Counted from the stretch's first letter, positions 1-19,227 are shown. The stretch is 64,000 nt of DNA from Candidatus Accumulibacter propinquus (GCA_016714935.1 JADKBU010000001.1:124001-188000), one strand, 5' to 3'. A program made the numbers and translations. Notes: generated from the sequence alone by a model not told the origin.

Positions 1-648
<648 letters not shown>

Positions 649-667
649 TCCAGTTCGGGTACTACAG

Positions 668-697
668 CACCGGCTCCAGTCGGAGCCGGTGTGGTTT
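668..697 (+). terminator. hairpin after tuf, before tRNA-Trp
   Basis: A perfect 10-bp stem (668-677 with 682-691) has a four-base loop and is followed by TGGTTT. It lies between the tuf stop and the tRNA. It may be a weak terminator or an RNA-processing signal, since the T tract is short. Confidence 0.5.
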
Positions 698-704
698 CTG
701 CTGC

Positions 705-780
705 AGGGGCATAGCTCAACTGGCAGAGCGTCGGTCTCCAAAACCGAAGGTTGGGGGTTCGATTCCCTCTGCCCCTGCCA
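705..780 (+). tRNA. tRNA-Trp (CCA anticodon)
   Basis: This 76-nt tRNA has a complete cloverleaf. The acceptor stem AGGGGCA pairs with TGCCCCT, the anticodon stem is TCGGT/ACCGA with CCA at 738-740, the T loop is GTTCGATTC, and the CCA tail is encoded at 778-780. A tRNA-Trp between tuf and secE is the usual betaproteobacterial arrangement. Confidence 0.97.
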
Positions 781-810
781 TATCAGTAAGAAGTAAACAA
801 AGCGGACGAG

Positions 811-1164
811 ATGGCCGATAAGTTCAAGTTTGCGTTAGCGGTACTGCTGCTTGTGGCCGGCGTCGCTGGCTTCTATCTGCTCGCCGAGCAGGCAATGATC
901 CTGCGTGTCTTGGCCGTCCTGGCCGGCGCAGCACTGGCTGCTGCGGCTGCGTGGCAGACCGAGCAGGGGCGCCGTTTCTTCGACTTCGCAAGAGAAGCGT
1001 CTGCCGAAGCGAGAAAGGTGGTCTGGCCTTCACGAAAAGAAACCGTGCAGACAACGGGCCTGGTTTTCGCCTTCGTTGTGGTGATGGCCGTATTTCTCTG
1101 GTTGACCGACAAGAGCCTTGAGTGGCTGCTGTATGACCTGGTTCTTGGTTGGAGAAAGCTATGA
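811..1164 (+). CDS. secE: preprotein translocase subunit SecE
   Basis: SecE is the small essential subunit that clamps SecY in the inner-membrane SecYEG channel. The 117-residue product has two N-terminal hydrophobic segments (about residues 6-25 and 29-45). These are followed by the conserved amphipathic motif with EARKVVWPSRKE and a C-terminal membrane helix, matching the three-helix proteobacterial form. Its TGA overlaps the nusG ATG (ATGA), which suggests translational coupling. It lies 30 bp after tRNA-Trp and may be cotranscribed with it. Confidence 0.95.
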   Translation: MADKFKFALAVLLLVAGVAGFYLLAEQAMILRVLAVLAGAALAAAAAWQTEQGRRFFDFAREASAEARKVVWPSRKETVQTTGLVFAFVVVMAVFLWLTDKSLEWLLYDLVLGWRKL

Positions 1165-1694
1165 GCATGCGCTGGTATGTGGTACACGCCTATTCCGGTT
1201 TCGAGAAAAGCGTGCAGCGCGCCTTGGCCGAACGTATACAGCGGCAGTCCATGCAGCATGCCTTTGGTCGCATCCTGGTTCCGGTAGAAGAGGTTGTCGA
1301 ACTCAAGATGGGCCAGAAAAGCATCTCCGAGCGCAAGTTCTTCCCTGGCTATGTGCTGGTGGAAATGGAGATGAACGACGATTCCTGGCATCTGGTCAAG
1401 AGTACCCCTAAGGTGACGGGTTTTGTCGGTGGCACGGCCAACAAGCCAACGCCGATTTCCGAGAAGGAAGTCGATAAGATCATGCAGCAAATGCAGGATG
1501 GTGTCGATAAGCCTCGCCCCAAGTTTCTTTTCGAACCAGGCGAAGTCGTTCGCGTCAAGGAAGGGCCGTTCGCCGATTTCCATGGCGCAGTCGAACAGGT
1601 GAACTACGAAAAGAATCGTCTGCGCGTGTCGGTAACGATTTTCGGTCGCCCGACACCGGTGGAACTGGAGTTCGGGCAAGTCGAGAAGGCCTGA
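1161..1694 (+). CDS. nusG: transcription termination/antitermination protein NusG
   Basis: NusG binds RNA polymerase and links it to Rho or, through S10, to the leading ribosome. The 177-residue product has the N-terminal NGN signature RWYVVHAYSGFEK and a C-terminal KOW domain (VRVKEGPFADFHGAVEQV). The start at 1161 is preferred over an in-frame ATG at 1149 because homologues begin just before RWYVV and because GGAGAAAG at 1151-1158 is well placed for it. It overlaps the end of secE by four bases. Confidence 0.96.
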   Translation: MSMRWYVVHAYSGFEKSVQRALAERIQRQSMQHAFGRILVPVEEVVELKMGQKSISERKFFPGYVLVEMEMNDDSWHLVKSTPKVTGFVGGTANKPTPISEKEVDKIMQQMQDGVDKPRPKFLFEPGEVVRVKEGPFADFHGAVEQVNYEKNRLRVSVTIFGRPTPVELEFGQVEKA

Positions 1695-1819
1695 TCCTGA
1701 AACTGGGTTGCGGTGCGTGGTGTTGTCGACGCGCCGCAATAGTGCGGCTTCCTGGCCGCGTTTGTCGTTTGGGGAGCGCTGTCGCGAGCGCGTTTGCACC
1801 CGCCTAGAGGAGTAATAGC

Positions 1820-2251
1820 GTGGCAAAGAAGATTATCGGCTATATCAAGCTGCAAGTGCCGGCGGGGAAGGCGAATCCGTCGCCTCCTATCGGTCCGGCG
1901 CTGGGTCAGCGCGGTCTGAACATCATGGAGTTCTGCAAAACCTTCAACGCCCAGACACAAGGGCTGGAGCCAGGTTTGCCGATTCCCGTGGTGATCACCG
2001 CTTTTGCCGACAAGAGTTTTACCTTCATCATGAAGACGCCGCCGGCGACCGTGCTGATCAAAAAGGCGATCGGTATTCAGAAGGGCAGTGCCAAGCCTCA
2101 TACCGCCAAGGTTGGCGTGCTGACCCGGGCCCAGTGCGAAGCCATTGCCACCCAGAAGATGCCCGACCTGACGGCGGCGGACATGGAGGCTGCGGTTCGG
2201 ACGATCATTGGCAGTGCCCGAACCATGGGCGTCACGGTGGAGGGTGTCTGA
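1820..2251 (+). CDS. rplK: 50S ribosomal protein L11
   Basis: L11 forms part of the GTPase-associated centre on 23S rRNA, under the L7/L12 stalk. The 143-residue product carries the N-terminal PAGKANPSPPIGPALGQRG loop and the C-terminal RNA-binding domain ending in GSARTMGVTVEG. The start is GTG with AGAGGAG at 1806-1812. The 125-bp gap after nusG shows only a small hairpin (about 1733-1748) and no convincing promoter. The stop is one base before the rplA start. Confidence 0.97.
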   Translation: MAKKIIGYIKLQVPAGKANPSPPIGPALGQRGLNIMEFCKTFNAQTQGLEPGLPIPVVITAFADKSFTFIMKTPPATVLIKKAIGIQKGSAKPHTAKVGVLTRAQCEAIATQKMPDLTAADMEAAVRTIIGSARTMGVTVEGV

Positions 2252-2252
2252 G

Positions 2253-2942
2253 ATGGCAACGCTGAGCAAACGTCAAAAGGCCCTCAAGGGCAAGATCGAC
2301 CATAACAAGAGTTATCCCGTTGCCGAGGCGCTGAAACTGAGCAAGGAGTTCGCGCTGGCGAAGTTCGATGAATCGATTGATGTCGCGGTCTGCCTTGGTG
2401 TCGATCCACGCAAGTCCGATCAGATCGTACGTGGGTCGGTGGTCCTGCCGGCAGGCACCGGCAAGACCATTCGCGTGGCCGTCTTCGCGCAGGGCGAAAA
2501 GGCAGCTGCAGCCAAGGCTGCCGGTGCGGATATCGTCGGCTTCGAGGACCTTGCAGCCGAGATCAAATCCGGGGTGATCAATTTCGACCGGGTGATTGCA
2601 ACCCCGGACGCCATGCGCGTGGTCGGTCAATTGGGTCAGATTCTGGGTCCGCGTGGCCTGATGCCGAACCCGAAAGTGGGCACGGTCACGATGGATGTGG
2701 TTACCGCAGTCCAGAATGCCAAGGCTGGCCAGGTCCAGTACCGTACCGACAAGGGCGGGATCATCCACAGCACCATCGGTCGTGCTTCATTCGACAGCGA
2801 CAAACTGGCGCTGAACCTGAAGGCCCTGCTCGATGCGCTGATCAAGGCCAAGCCGGCAACCTCCAAGGGGCAGTATGTGAAGCGGGTGGCATTGTCGAGC
2901 ACGATGGGGCCGGGTGTGCGCGTGGACGCTTCCACGCTGTAG
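2253..2942 (+). CDS. rplA: 50S ribosomal protein L1
   Basis: L1 forms the mobile L1 stalk that helps release deacylated tRNA from the E site, and in many bacteria it represses its own operon by binding its mRNA. The 229-residue product shows the family signature GQILGPRGLMPNPKVGTV near residue 130. The ATG at 2253 was chosen over an upstream in-frame ATG inside rplK because homologues begin with a short MATLSKRQK-type N-terminus. Tight coupling to rplK implies joint translation. Confidence 0.97.
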   Translation: MATLSKRQKALKGKIDHNKSYPVAEALKLSKEFALAKFDESIDVAVCLGVDPRKSDQIVRGSVVLPAGTGKTIRVAVFAQGEKAAAAKAAGADIVGFEDLAAEIKSGVINFDRVIATPDAMRVVGQLGQILGPRGLMPNPKVGTVTMDVVTAVQNAKAGQVQYRTDKGGIIHSTIGRASFDSDKLALNLKALLDALIKAKPATSKGQYVKRVALSSTMGPGVRVDASTL

Positions 2943-3035
2943 CAGAGAGCAGCACCGGGCGGCGCCGATGCGCTTGGCCGGGTAACGAACTTTGTTGGGT
3001 TATCGGCCGCTCCTTACTGGTGTGTCGATGGATCG

Positions 3036-3108
3036 TCAAAGACCGCAGGTGTCGAAGGTTGTCGCCAGAGGCTTAAGCGTGCAAGCGGCCTGCGTAGACG
3101 GTGCGCCC
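3036..3108 (+). promoter_or_regulatory. probable L10 (rplJ) mRNA leader
   Basis: The 288-bp rplA-rplJ gap has no coding signal. It contains GACCGCAGG at 3041-3049 and a complementary CCTGCG with downstream TAGACGGTG at 3089-3103. These can pair into the long-range stem expected of the autoregulatory leader bound by the L10-L7/L12 complex. The assignment rests on position and these blocks, not on a covariance model. Confidence 0.55.
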
Positions 3109-3230
3109 CGAAAAGGATTGCGCAGTAGAAGAGCCCTTGTGCCCCTCGCTGCAACTCCTGATCAAGGTCGCCGTGGGTGCGGCGCATCGTGCCGATGCGT
3201 CGTGTGTTGACTTGATGGGAGGAAAGGCTT

Positions 3231-3737
3231 GTGGGTCTCAATCTTGATGAAAAGAAAGTCGTCGTGGCCGAAGTCTCGGCCAGGGTGGCGAGTGCCCAGA
3301 CGATAGTATTGGCTGAGTACAGCGGTTTGCCGGTGGCCCACCTGACCCGTCTGCGGGCGCAGGCGCGTGCCGCGGGTGTTTACCTTCGGGTGATGAAGAA
3401 CACCCTGGTCAGGCGAGCGGTCGAGGGTACGGCGTTTGCCGGCTTGGCCGAGCAGATGACCGGACCGTTGATTTACAGCATCTCGGATGATCCGGTTGCC
3501 GCGGCAAAGGTACTCAACGACTTTGCAAAAACCAATGACAAACTGGTGCTGAAGGCTGGCAGCTTTGCTGGCGATCTTCTGGACAAGGCCGGTGTGCAGG
3601 CGCTTGCGTCGATTCCAAGTCGCAACGAACTGCTCGCTCAGTTGCTGGGCATCATGCAGGCGCCGGTGACCGGTTTTGCCTGCGCTCTTGCAGCTTTGGC
3701 CAAACAGCGCGAAGAAGAAGCAGAAGCAGTTTCCTGA
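3231..3737 (+). CDS. rplJ: 50S ribosomal protein L10
   Basis: L10 is the stalk base protein. Its N-terminal domain binds 23S rRNA with L11 and its C-terminal helix recruits L7/L12 dimers. The 168-residue product starts with a GTG preceded by GGGAGGAAA at 3218-3226. It includes the conserved EYSGL and MKNTLVRRA segments and a C-terminal helical tail ending in EEEAEAVS. The upstream leader suggests translational feedback by the L10-L12 complex. Confidence 0.97.
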   Translation: MGLNLDEKKVVVAEVSARVASAQTIVLAEYSGLPVAHLTRLRAQARAAGVYLRVMKNTLVRRAVEGTAFAGLAEQMTGPLIYSISDDPVAAAKVLNDFAKTNDKLVLKAGSFAGDLLDKAGVQALASIPSRNELLAQLLGIMQAPVTGFACALAALAKQREEEAEAVS

Positions 3738-3792
3738 TCGCTCTGTCGGTTTTTTTCAGTATTCAGTATTCGGATTTAGGAGTGAAGTGAAG

Positions 3793-4161
3793 ATGGCTAT
3801 TACCAAAGAAGACATCCTCGACGCCGTCGGCGCGATGACTGTCATGGAACTGAACGATCTGGTCAAAGCGTTCGAAGAGAAGTTTGGCGTATCTGCCGCC
3901 TCGATGGCCGTCGCCGCGACCGGTGCGGCGGCACCGGTGGTTGAGGAACAGACCGAATTCACCGTGTTGCTTGCCAGTTTCGGTGAGAAGAAGGTCGAAG
4001 TGATCAAGGTCGTTCGCGCAGCGACCGGACTTGGCCTCAAGGAAGCGAAGGATCTCGTCGACAGCGCGCCGAAAGCCGTCAAGGAGGGAATTTCGAAAGC
4101 CGATGCGGAATCGCTCAAGAAACTCCTTGAGGACGCCGGAGCAAAGGTCGAAATCAAGTAA
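3793..4161 (+). CDS. rplL: 50S ribosomal protein L7/L12
   Basis: L7/L12 is the multicopy stalk protein that recruits and activates translational GTPases. The 122-residue product has the N-terminal dimerisation helices, an Ala-rich hinge around residues 38-50 and the factor-binding domain with KKVEVIKVVR and GLGLKEAKDLVDSAPK. The start is the ATG at 3793 because homologues begin MAITKEDI; GGAGTG at 3779-3784 is the nearest Shine-Dalgarno-like stretch. A hairpin with a T tract follows 17 bases after the stop. Confidence 0.97.
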   Translation: MAITKEDILDAVGAMTVMELNDLVKAFEEKFGVSAASMAVAATGAAAPVVEEQTEFTVLLASFGEKKVEVIKVVRAATGLGLKEAKDLVDSAPKAVKEGISKADAESLKKLLEDAGAKVEIK

Positions 4162-4178
4162 TCCCGGTTCAGCACGCT

Positions 4179-4210
4179 GGGCTGACAGCCTTTCGGCGGT
4201 CAGCCCTTTT
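4179..4210 (+). terminator. attenuator/terminator between rplL and rpoB
   Basis: An 8-bp GC-rich stem (4179-4186 with 4199-4206) continues into an inner GCC/GGC stem and is followed by TTTT. It sits where many bacteria keep a partial terminator that lowers rpoBC expression relative to the ribosomal proteins. Read-through is expected, since no clear new promoter is seen before rpoB. Confidence 0.8.
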
Positions 4211-4422
4211 GTGCTTTTCCGGAATCCGCTTTGCGTCCGCCGATGGATTGGTGGGCGTAATGCGGTTGCAGCGTGCAAACGCAAGTGCGAGTAGCGAAGG
4301 TCGAGCGGGTGTTCGCCGGTGTTGCGCTCAGCTAATCCCATTGCGTTTGTCCGTTGCGGGCCGGCGGCTTTTTTGTCAACGCCGGTGCGCTAGAGGATTT
4401 GCCTTCTGAGTTCGGAGCGAAC

Positions 4423-8706
<4,284 letters not shown>

Positions 8707-8795
8707 TTGTTTTGCCGAGGGGTTGAGGAGGAACCTGAATCCTCCTGCCTGATGGCTCTGCACCCCTGACACCCCACTCCTTACTGGAGCAAGAG

Positions 8796-13010
<4,215 letters not shown>

Positions 13011-13089
13011 CTTGGAGCGTAATAGACCATAGAATCGCCGGTCTTTGTCGCCAACAGCCACACGCTACGGCGGCCGATCATGAAAATCG

Positions 13090-13121
13090 CCAAGGCGGCC
13101 TTTGGTCCGCCTTGGTTTTTT
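13090..13121 (+). terminator. rho-independent terminator after rpoC
   Basis: A perfect 9-bp stem CCAAGGCGG/CCGCCTTGG (13090-13098 with 13107-13115) is followed at once by six Ts. It separates the rpoBC unit from the str operon. No convincing sigma-70 promoter was found in the 55 bp left before rpsL. Confidence 0.92.
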
Positions 13122-13176
13122 GCAGAAGCCGGGTGCCAGTCGCCACGGTCGCTGCGCTGAATAATAGGGTGGAAAC

Positions 13177-13554
13177 ATGCCAACCATTAACCAATTGGTG
13201 CGCAAGCCTCGCGAGGCCGTACGCAGCAAGAGCAAAGTTCCGGCTTTGGGCAATTGCCCCCAGAAGCGCGGAGTTTGCACCCGCGTCTACACCACCACGC
13301 CGAAGAAGCCGAACTCAGCGCTGCGAAAGGTGTGCAAGGTGCGCCTGACGAACGGATTCGAGGTCATTTCGTATATTGGCGGTGAAGGTCACAACCTTCA
13401 GGAGCACTCCGTGGTTCTGATCCGTGGTGGTCGCGTGAAGGATTTGCCGGGTGTCCGCTACCATACGGTTCGAGGTTCTCTGGATACGCAGGGAGTCAAG
13501 AAGCGCAAACAGGGTCGTTCCAAGTACGGTACCAAGCGCCCGAAGGCTGCTTGA
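13177..13554 (+). CDS. rpsL: 30S ribosomal protein S12
   Basis: S12 lines the decoding centre and is the streptomycin-resistance locus. The 125-residue product has TTPKKPNSALRKV and GGRVKDLPGVRYH, so the lysines corresponding to E. coli K43 and K88 are unmodified and a streptomycin-sensitive form is predicted. It is the first gene of the str operon. A small hairpin (13573-13588) with no T tract lies in the gap to rpsG and may be an RNA-level regulatory site. Confidence 0.98.
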   Translation: MPTINQLVRKPREAVRSKSKVPALGNCPQKRGVCTRVYTTTPKKPNSALRKVCKVRLTNGFEVISYIGGEGHNLQEHSVVLIRGGRVKDLPGVRYHTVRGSLDTQGVKKRKQGRSKYGTKRPKAA

Positions 13555-13645
13555 CCGCTGTTTTAGCGTAAGGGCCGCTCTAGCGGCCGGGAAAGGCGGC
13601 GCTTTGGCCGACCTTTCGACTGAATTGTGACTATGAGAGGTTGCC

Positions 13646-14116
13646 ATGCCCCGTCGCCGTGAAGTGCCGAAGCGCGATATCCTGCCGGATCCCAAGTTCG
13701 GCAATGTCGAGGTCTCGAAGTTCGTGAACACCATTATGAAATGCGGCAAGAAATCCGTCGCCGAGCGCATCGTCTATGGCGCCTTCGACCAGATCGTGAC
13801 CAAGACTGGCAAGGACCCGCTGGAGGTTTTCGGTCTGGCTTTGGGTAATATCAAACCCTTGGTCGAAGTGAAAAGCCGTCGCGTCGGCGGTGCCAACTAC
13901 CAGGTGCCCGTTGAAGTTCGGCCGAGTCGGCGGATGGCGCTGGCCATGCGCTGGCTGCGCGAATCGGCACGCAAGCGGTCCGAGAAGTCGATGGGTCAGC
14001 GTCTGGCGGCGGAAATGCTGGAGGCATCAGAAAGCCGTGGCGGTGCGGTCAAGAAACGCGATGAAGTGCACCGTATGGCAGAAGCCAACAAGGCGTTTGC
14101 GCACTTCCGGTTCTAG
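13646..14116 (+). CDS. rpsG: 30S ribosomal protein S7
   Basis: S7 organises the 3' domain of 16S rRNA and is the usual translational repressor of the str operon. The 156-residue product starts MPRRREVPKRDILPDPK and carries the conserved RVGGANYQVPVEV segment around residue 80. GAGAGG at 13635-13640 provides the ribosome-binding site. It is separated from fusA by 58 bp. Confidence 0.98.
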   Translation: MPRRREVPKRDILPDPKFGNVEVSKFVNTIMKCGKKSVAERIVYGAFDQIVTKTGKDPLEVFGLALGNIKPLVEVKSRRVGGANYQVPVEVRPSRRMALAMRWLRESARKRSEKSMGQRLAAEMLEASESRGGAVKKRDEVHRMAEANKAFAHFRF

Positions 14117-14174
14117 GTACACCAGCAGCGGTCTGGCGCTGGCGATCGCTCTTTATTAGTGAAGGTTTACTACT

Positions 14175-16268
14175 GTGGCACGCAAAACACCCATTGAGCG
14201 TTACCGGAACATTGGTATCAGCGCTCACATTGACGCCGGCAAGACGACGGCGACCGAGCGTATCCTGTTTTATACGGGTATCAACCACAAGATCGGTGAG
14301 GTGCATGACGGCGCCGCAACCATGGACTGGATGGCGCAGGAGCAGGAGCGCGGCATCACCATTACCTCGGCAGCCACGACCTGTTTCTGGAAGGGCATGC
14401 AACTCGATCGCCCCGAGCACCGTATCAACATCATTGATACCCCGGGACACGTTGACTTCACTATTGAGGTCGAGCGCTCGATGCGTGTGCTTGACGGCGC
14501 GTGCATGATCTATTGCGCTGTTGGCGGTGTGCAACCGCAGTCCGAGACGGTCTGGCGCCAGGCGACCAAGTACAAGGTGCCGCGTCTTGCCTTCGTGAAC
14601 AAGATGGATCGTCAGGGCGCCGACTTTTTCAAGGTCGTTGACCAGATGCGAAGCCGCCTGAAGGCCAATCCTGTACCGATCGTGATTCCGATCGGCAAGG
14701 AGGACTACTTCGAGGGCGTCGTGGATCTGATCAAGATGAAGGCCATCTATTGGGATGAAGCCTCCCTTGGAATGAAGTTCGACTATCGCGAGATTCCGGG
14801 CGAACTGCAGGCCGAAGCCGACGAGTGGCGCAGCAAGATGGTCGAAGCGGCGGCAGAATCCTCCGAAGAGTTGATGGACCGCTATCTGGAGCAGGGTGAA
14901 CTCAGCGAGGCCGACGTCATCAGGGGGCTTCGCGACCGTACGATCGCCTGTGAGATTCAACCGGCGCTTTGCGGTACTGCGTTCAAGAACAAGGGTGTGC
15001 AACGCATGCTCGACGCGGTGATCGACCTGCTGCCGTCACCGGTCGATATTCCCCCGGTCACTGGCGAAGATGAGAACGGGGAGCCTGCGACGCGCGAGGC
15101 CTCGGACTCGGCGAAGTTTTCCGCCCTTGCTTTCAAGCTGATGACCGACCCCTATGTCGGCCAGCTGACCTTCATTCGCGTCTATTCCGGCGTCCTCAAG
15201 TCGGGTGATACCATCTTCAACCCGACCAAAGGTCGCCGCGAGCGCATCGGGCGTGTGTTGCAGATGCACGCCAACAACCGTGAGGAACTCAAGGAGGTGC
15301 TTGCGGGGGACATCGCCGCCTGCGTCGGGCTCAAGGAGGTTACCACCGGTGAAACGCTTTGCGATCCGGCGGCGGTCATCACTCTGGAGAGAATGGTCTT
15401 TCCGGAACCGGTGATCCACGTGGCTGTCGAGCCGAAGACCAAGCCTGACCAGGAGAAGATGGGCATTGCTCTCGGTCGGTTGGCCCAGGAGGATCCCTCG
15501 TTCCGCGTGCGTACCGACGAGGAGTCGGGGCAGACGATCATCTCCGGGATGGGCGAACTGCACCTGGAGATCATTGTTGACCGCCTGAAGCGCGAGTTCG
15601 GCGTGGACGCCAACGTCGGCGCACCGCAGGTGGCTTACCGCGAGTGCATCAAGAAGTCGGTAGAACAGGAAGGCAAATTCGTCAAGCAGTCGGGTGGGCG
15701 CGGTCAGTACGGTCACGTATGGCTGAAGATCGAACCCAATGAACCCGGCAAGGGTTACGAATTCATCGATGCGATCAAGGGTGGCACCGTGCCGCGCGAA
15801 TACATTCCCGCGGTGGACAAGGGCTTGCAGGATTCGGTAACCAGTGGAGTGCTTGCGGGCTTCCCGGTGGTCGATATCAAGTTCACCCTGTTCGAGGGCT
15901 CGTATCATGATGTTGACTCGAACGAAAACGCCTTTCGCATGGCTGCGGCGATCGCCTTCAAGGAAGGAATGCGACGGGCATCGCCAACCCTGCTTGAGCC
16001 GATGATGGCGGTGGAGGTCGAAACCCCCGAGGATTACATGGGCAATGTGATGGGCGACCTCTCCAGTCGCCGCGGCATGATTCAGGGAATGGAAGATCTG
16101 CCCGGCAACGTGAAGGCGATCAAGGCCGAGGTGCCGCTGGCGGAGATGTTCGGATATTCGACGACGCTGCGTTCGCTGAGCCAGGGGCGCGCGACCTATT
16201 CAATGGAATTCAAGCACTACGCCGAGGCGCCGAAAAACGTCGCCGAGGCAGTCATCAACAAAAAATGA
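14175..16268 (+). CDS. fusA: elongation factor G
   Basis: EF-G is the GTPase that drives translocation and, with RRF, ribosome recycling. The 697-residue product starts with GTG and shows the G1 loop AHIDAGKTT (about residue 16), DTPGHVDF for G3 and NKMDRQGADF for G4, followed by the domain II-V architecture of the canonical factor. AAGG at 14162-14165 is the likely ribosome-binding site. It is a single complete copy cotranscribed with rpsG and tuf. Confidence 0.98.
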   Translation: MARKTPIERYRNIGISAHIDAGKTTATERILFYTGINHKIGEVHDGAATMDWMAQEQERGITITSAATTCFWKGMQLDRPEHRINIIDTPGHVDFTIEVERSMRVLDGACMIYCAVGGVQPQSETVWRQATKYKVPRLAFVNKMDRQGADFFKVVDQMRSRLKANPVPIVIPIGKEDYFEGVVDLIKMKAIYWDEASLGMKFDYREIPGELQAEADEWRSKMVEAAAESSEELMDRYLEQGELSEADVIRGLRDRTIACEIQPALCGTAFKNKGVQRMLDAVIDLLPSPVDIPPVTGEDENGEPATREASDSAKFSALAFKLMTDPYVGQLTFIRVYSGVLKSGDTIFNPTKGRRERIGRVLQMHANNREELKEVLAGDIAACVGLKEVTTGETLCDPAAVITLERMVFPEPVIHVAVEPKTKPDQEKMGIALGRLAQEDPSFRVRTDEESGQTIISGMGELHLEIIVDRLKREFGVDANVGAPQVAYRECIKKSVEQEGKFVKQSGGRGQYGHVWLKIEPNEPGKGYEFIDAIKGGTVPREYIPAVDKGLQDSVTSGVLAGFPVVDIKFTLFEGSYHDVDSNENAFRMAAAIAFKEGMRRASPTLLEPMMAVEVETPEDYMGNVMGDLSSRRGMIQGMEDLPGNVKAIKAEVPLAEMFGYSTTLRSLSQGRATYSMEFKHYAEAPKNVAEAVINKK

Positions 16269-16289
16269 CTTTGTTTTGAGGATACGGTA

Positions 16290-17480
<1,191 letters not shown>

Positions 17481-17536
17481 TTCGGCAAACTCCGGGTGGG
17501 GTTTGCAGCCCCACCGACCGCTCTTTGGAATACAAA

Positions 17537-17848
17537 ATGCATAGCCAGAAAATTCGCATCCGCCTTAAAGCCTTCGACTATCGTCTGATTGATCAGTCCG
17601 CACAGGAAATCGTCGAAACCGCCAAGCGTACTGGAGCCGTTGTACGCGGCCCGGTGCCGTTGCCGACCCGCATCGAGCGCTTTGACATTCTTCGCTCGCC
17701 GCACGTCGACAAGACTTCGCGTGACCAATTTGAAATCCGCACGCACCTGCGCCTGATGGACATCATCGATCCGACGGACAAGACTGTCGACGCGCTGATG
17801 AAACTTGATCTGCCGGCAGGTGTTGACGTCGAAATTAAGTTGCAGTAA
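17537..17848 (+). CDS. rpsJ: 30S ribosomal protein S10 (NusE)
   Basis: S10 is both a 30S head protein and the NusG/NusB-binding antitermination factor. The 103-residue product has QKIRIRLKAFDYRLIDQSA at its N-terminus. The ATG at 17537 is favoured over one at 17525 because the family begins with a short Met-x-x-QKI start. Only a weak GGAA at 17527-17530 is available as a ribosome-binding site. It begins the S10 cluster. Confidence 0.96.
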   Translation: MHSQKIRIRLKAFDYRLIDQSAQEIVETAKRTGAVVRGPVPLPTRIERFDILRSPHVDKTSRDQFEIRTHLRLMDIIDPTDKTVDALMKLDLPAGVDVEIKLQ

Positions 17849-17869
17849 GACCGTCCTTGCGGCTATAAT
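17840..17869 (+). promoter_or_regulatory. predicted sigma-70 promoter upstream of rplC
   Basis: TTGCAG (17840-17845) and a consensus TATAAT (17864-17869) are separated by 18 bp, overlapping the end of rpsJ. The 113-bp gap before rplC is unusually long for this cluster, which supports an internal start for the S10 operon. Confidence 0.6.
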
Positions 17870-17961
17870 CGCCGCCTTTCGCCGGACAGTCCTGAACTTC
17901 AACTGTCCGTTCCCTCAGTAAAACTCGCCGGCCAATCGTAGCCGGTTAGAGGAGAATAAGC

Positions 17962-18606
17962 ATGAGTCTAGGCCTTGTTGGGCGCAAGGTCGGCATGACG
18001 CGCATTTTTACCGACGATGGCGTAAGCGTCCCGGTAACCGTGCTCGATGTGTCGAACAACCGTGTGGCCCAGATCAAAACGCCGCAAAATGACGGTTACT
18101 CCGTCGTGCAGGTGACATTCGGCAAACGCCGTCCATCGCGGGTAAACAAGCCGTTGGCCGGGCATCTGGCCAAAGCCGGCGTGGAAGCCGGGCATGTGCT
18201 GAAAGAGTTTCCGGTCTCTACCGAGGAACTCGCCAGCTTCAAGCCTGGCGACCAGATCAGTGTGACCATCTTCGCTGTCGGCCAGAAAGTCGACGTGACC
18301 GGTCAGACCATTGGCAAGGGTTTCTCCGGAGCGATCAAGCGGCATCACTTCTCGTCCCAGGGCGCGGCGCACGGCAACTCGGTCTCGCACCAGGCGCACG
18401 GTTCGACCGGCATGGCGCAAGACCCCGGCCGCGTCTTCCCGGGAAAGAAGATGGCTGGCCACCTTGGGGCAGTCAAACGTACCCAGCAAAACCTCGAAGT
18501 GGTTCGTGTCGATGCCGAGCGGCAGTTGCTGTTGCTCAAGGGCGCGGTTCCCGGCTCCAAGGGGTCGGACGTGATTGTGCGTCCAGCAGTCAAGGCGGGG
18601 GCATAA
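17962..18606 (+). CDS. rplC: 50S ribosomal protein L3
   Basis: L3 is an early assembly protein whose loop reaches the peptidyl transferase centre. The 214-residue product starts MSLGLVGRKVGMTRIF and contains GxSGAIKRHHF and the conserved GQDPGR-like segment (GMAQDPGRVFPGKKMAGH), which includes the glutamine methylated by PrmB in other bacteria. AGAGGAG at 17948-17954 is a strong ribosome-binding site. rplD starts on the base after its stop. Confidence 0.97.
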   Translation: MSLGLVGRKVGMTRIFTDDGVSVPVTVLDVSNNRVAQIKTPQNDGYSVVQVTFGKRRPSRVNKPLAGHLAKAGVEAGHVLKEFPVSTEELASFKPGDQISVTIFAVGQKVDVTGQTIGKGFSGAIKRHHFSSQGAAHGNSVSHQAHGSTGMAQDPGRVFPGKKMAGHLGAVKRTQQNLEVVRVDAERQLLLLKGAVPGSKGSDVIVRPAVKAGA

Positions 18607-19227
18607 ATGGAACTCAAGCTGATCAATGAGCAGGGCCAGGAAGCGAGCCGCCTGGCCGCTTCCGACCTTCTGTTCGCGCGCGAATACAACGAAGCCCTGG
18701 TACACCAGGTGCTGGTCGCCTACCAGGCGAACGCCCGCAGTGGCGATCGTGCCCAGAAGGACCGCCACGATGTCCGGCACACGACCAAGAAGCCCTGGCG
18801 CCAGAAGGGCACCGGGCGGGCGCGGGCGGGCATGTCGTCGTCGCCGATCTGGCGCGGCGGCGGTCGGGTATTCCCCAACTCGTCCGACGAGAATTTCAGC
18901 CACAAACTGAACCGCAAGATGTACCGCGCGGGCATGGCGTCGATTCTCTCGCAACTGGTACGCCAGGATCGCCTCGCAGTGGTGGATAGTCTGACCATCG
19001 AGGCGCCGAAGACCAAGTTGTTCGCGGCGAAGATCAAGGGCATGGGCTACGAGTCCGTGCTGGTGATCACCGACGACCTCGACGAGAACGTGTTCCTCGC
19101 TTCGCGCAATCTGCCGAACGTTCTGGTGGTCGAAGTCCAGCAGGCCGACCCGGTTTCGCTGGTCCGCTTCCAGCAGGTGCTGATGACCAAAGCTGCGCTC
19201 GCCAAGTTCGAGGAGATCCTGGGATGA
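18607..19227 (+). CDS. rplD: 50S ribosomal protein L4
   Basis: L4 lines the peptide exit tunnel and, in enterobacteria, represses the S10 operon. The 206-residue product shows the exit-tunnel loop with KPWRQKGTGRARAG near residue 60. It starts directly on the rplC stop and its own stop overlaps the rplW ATG, so translation is very probably coupled across rplC, rplD and rplW. Confidence 0.97.
   Translation: MELKLINEQGQEASRLAASDLLFAREYNEALVHQVLVAYQANARSGDRAQKDRHDVRHTTKKPWRQKGTGRARAGMSSSPIWRGGGRVFPNSSDENFSHKLNRKMYRAGMASILSQLVRQDRLAVVDSLTIEAPKTKLFAAKIKGMGYESVLVITDDLDENVFLASRNLPNVLVVEVQQADPVSLVRFQQVLMTKAALAKFEEILG

Noticed and set aside
13573..13588. Hairpin GGCCGC/GCGGCC between rpsL and rpsG as a terminator
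   Set aside because: There is no T tract and the operon continues through rpsG, fusA and tuf; at most it is an RNA regulatory or processing site.
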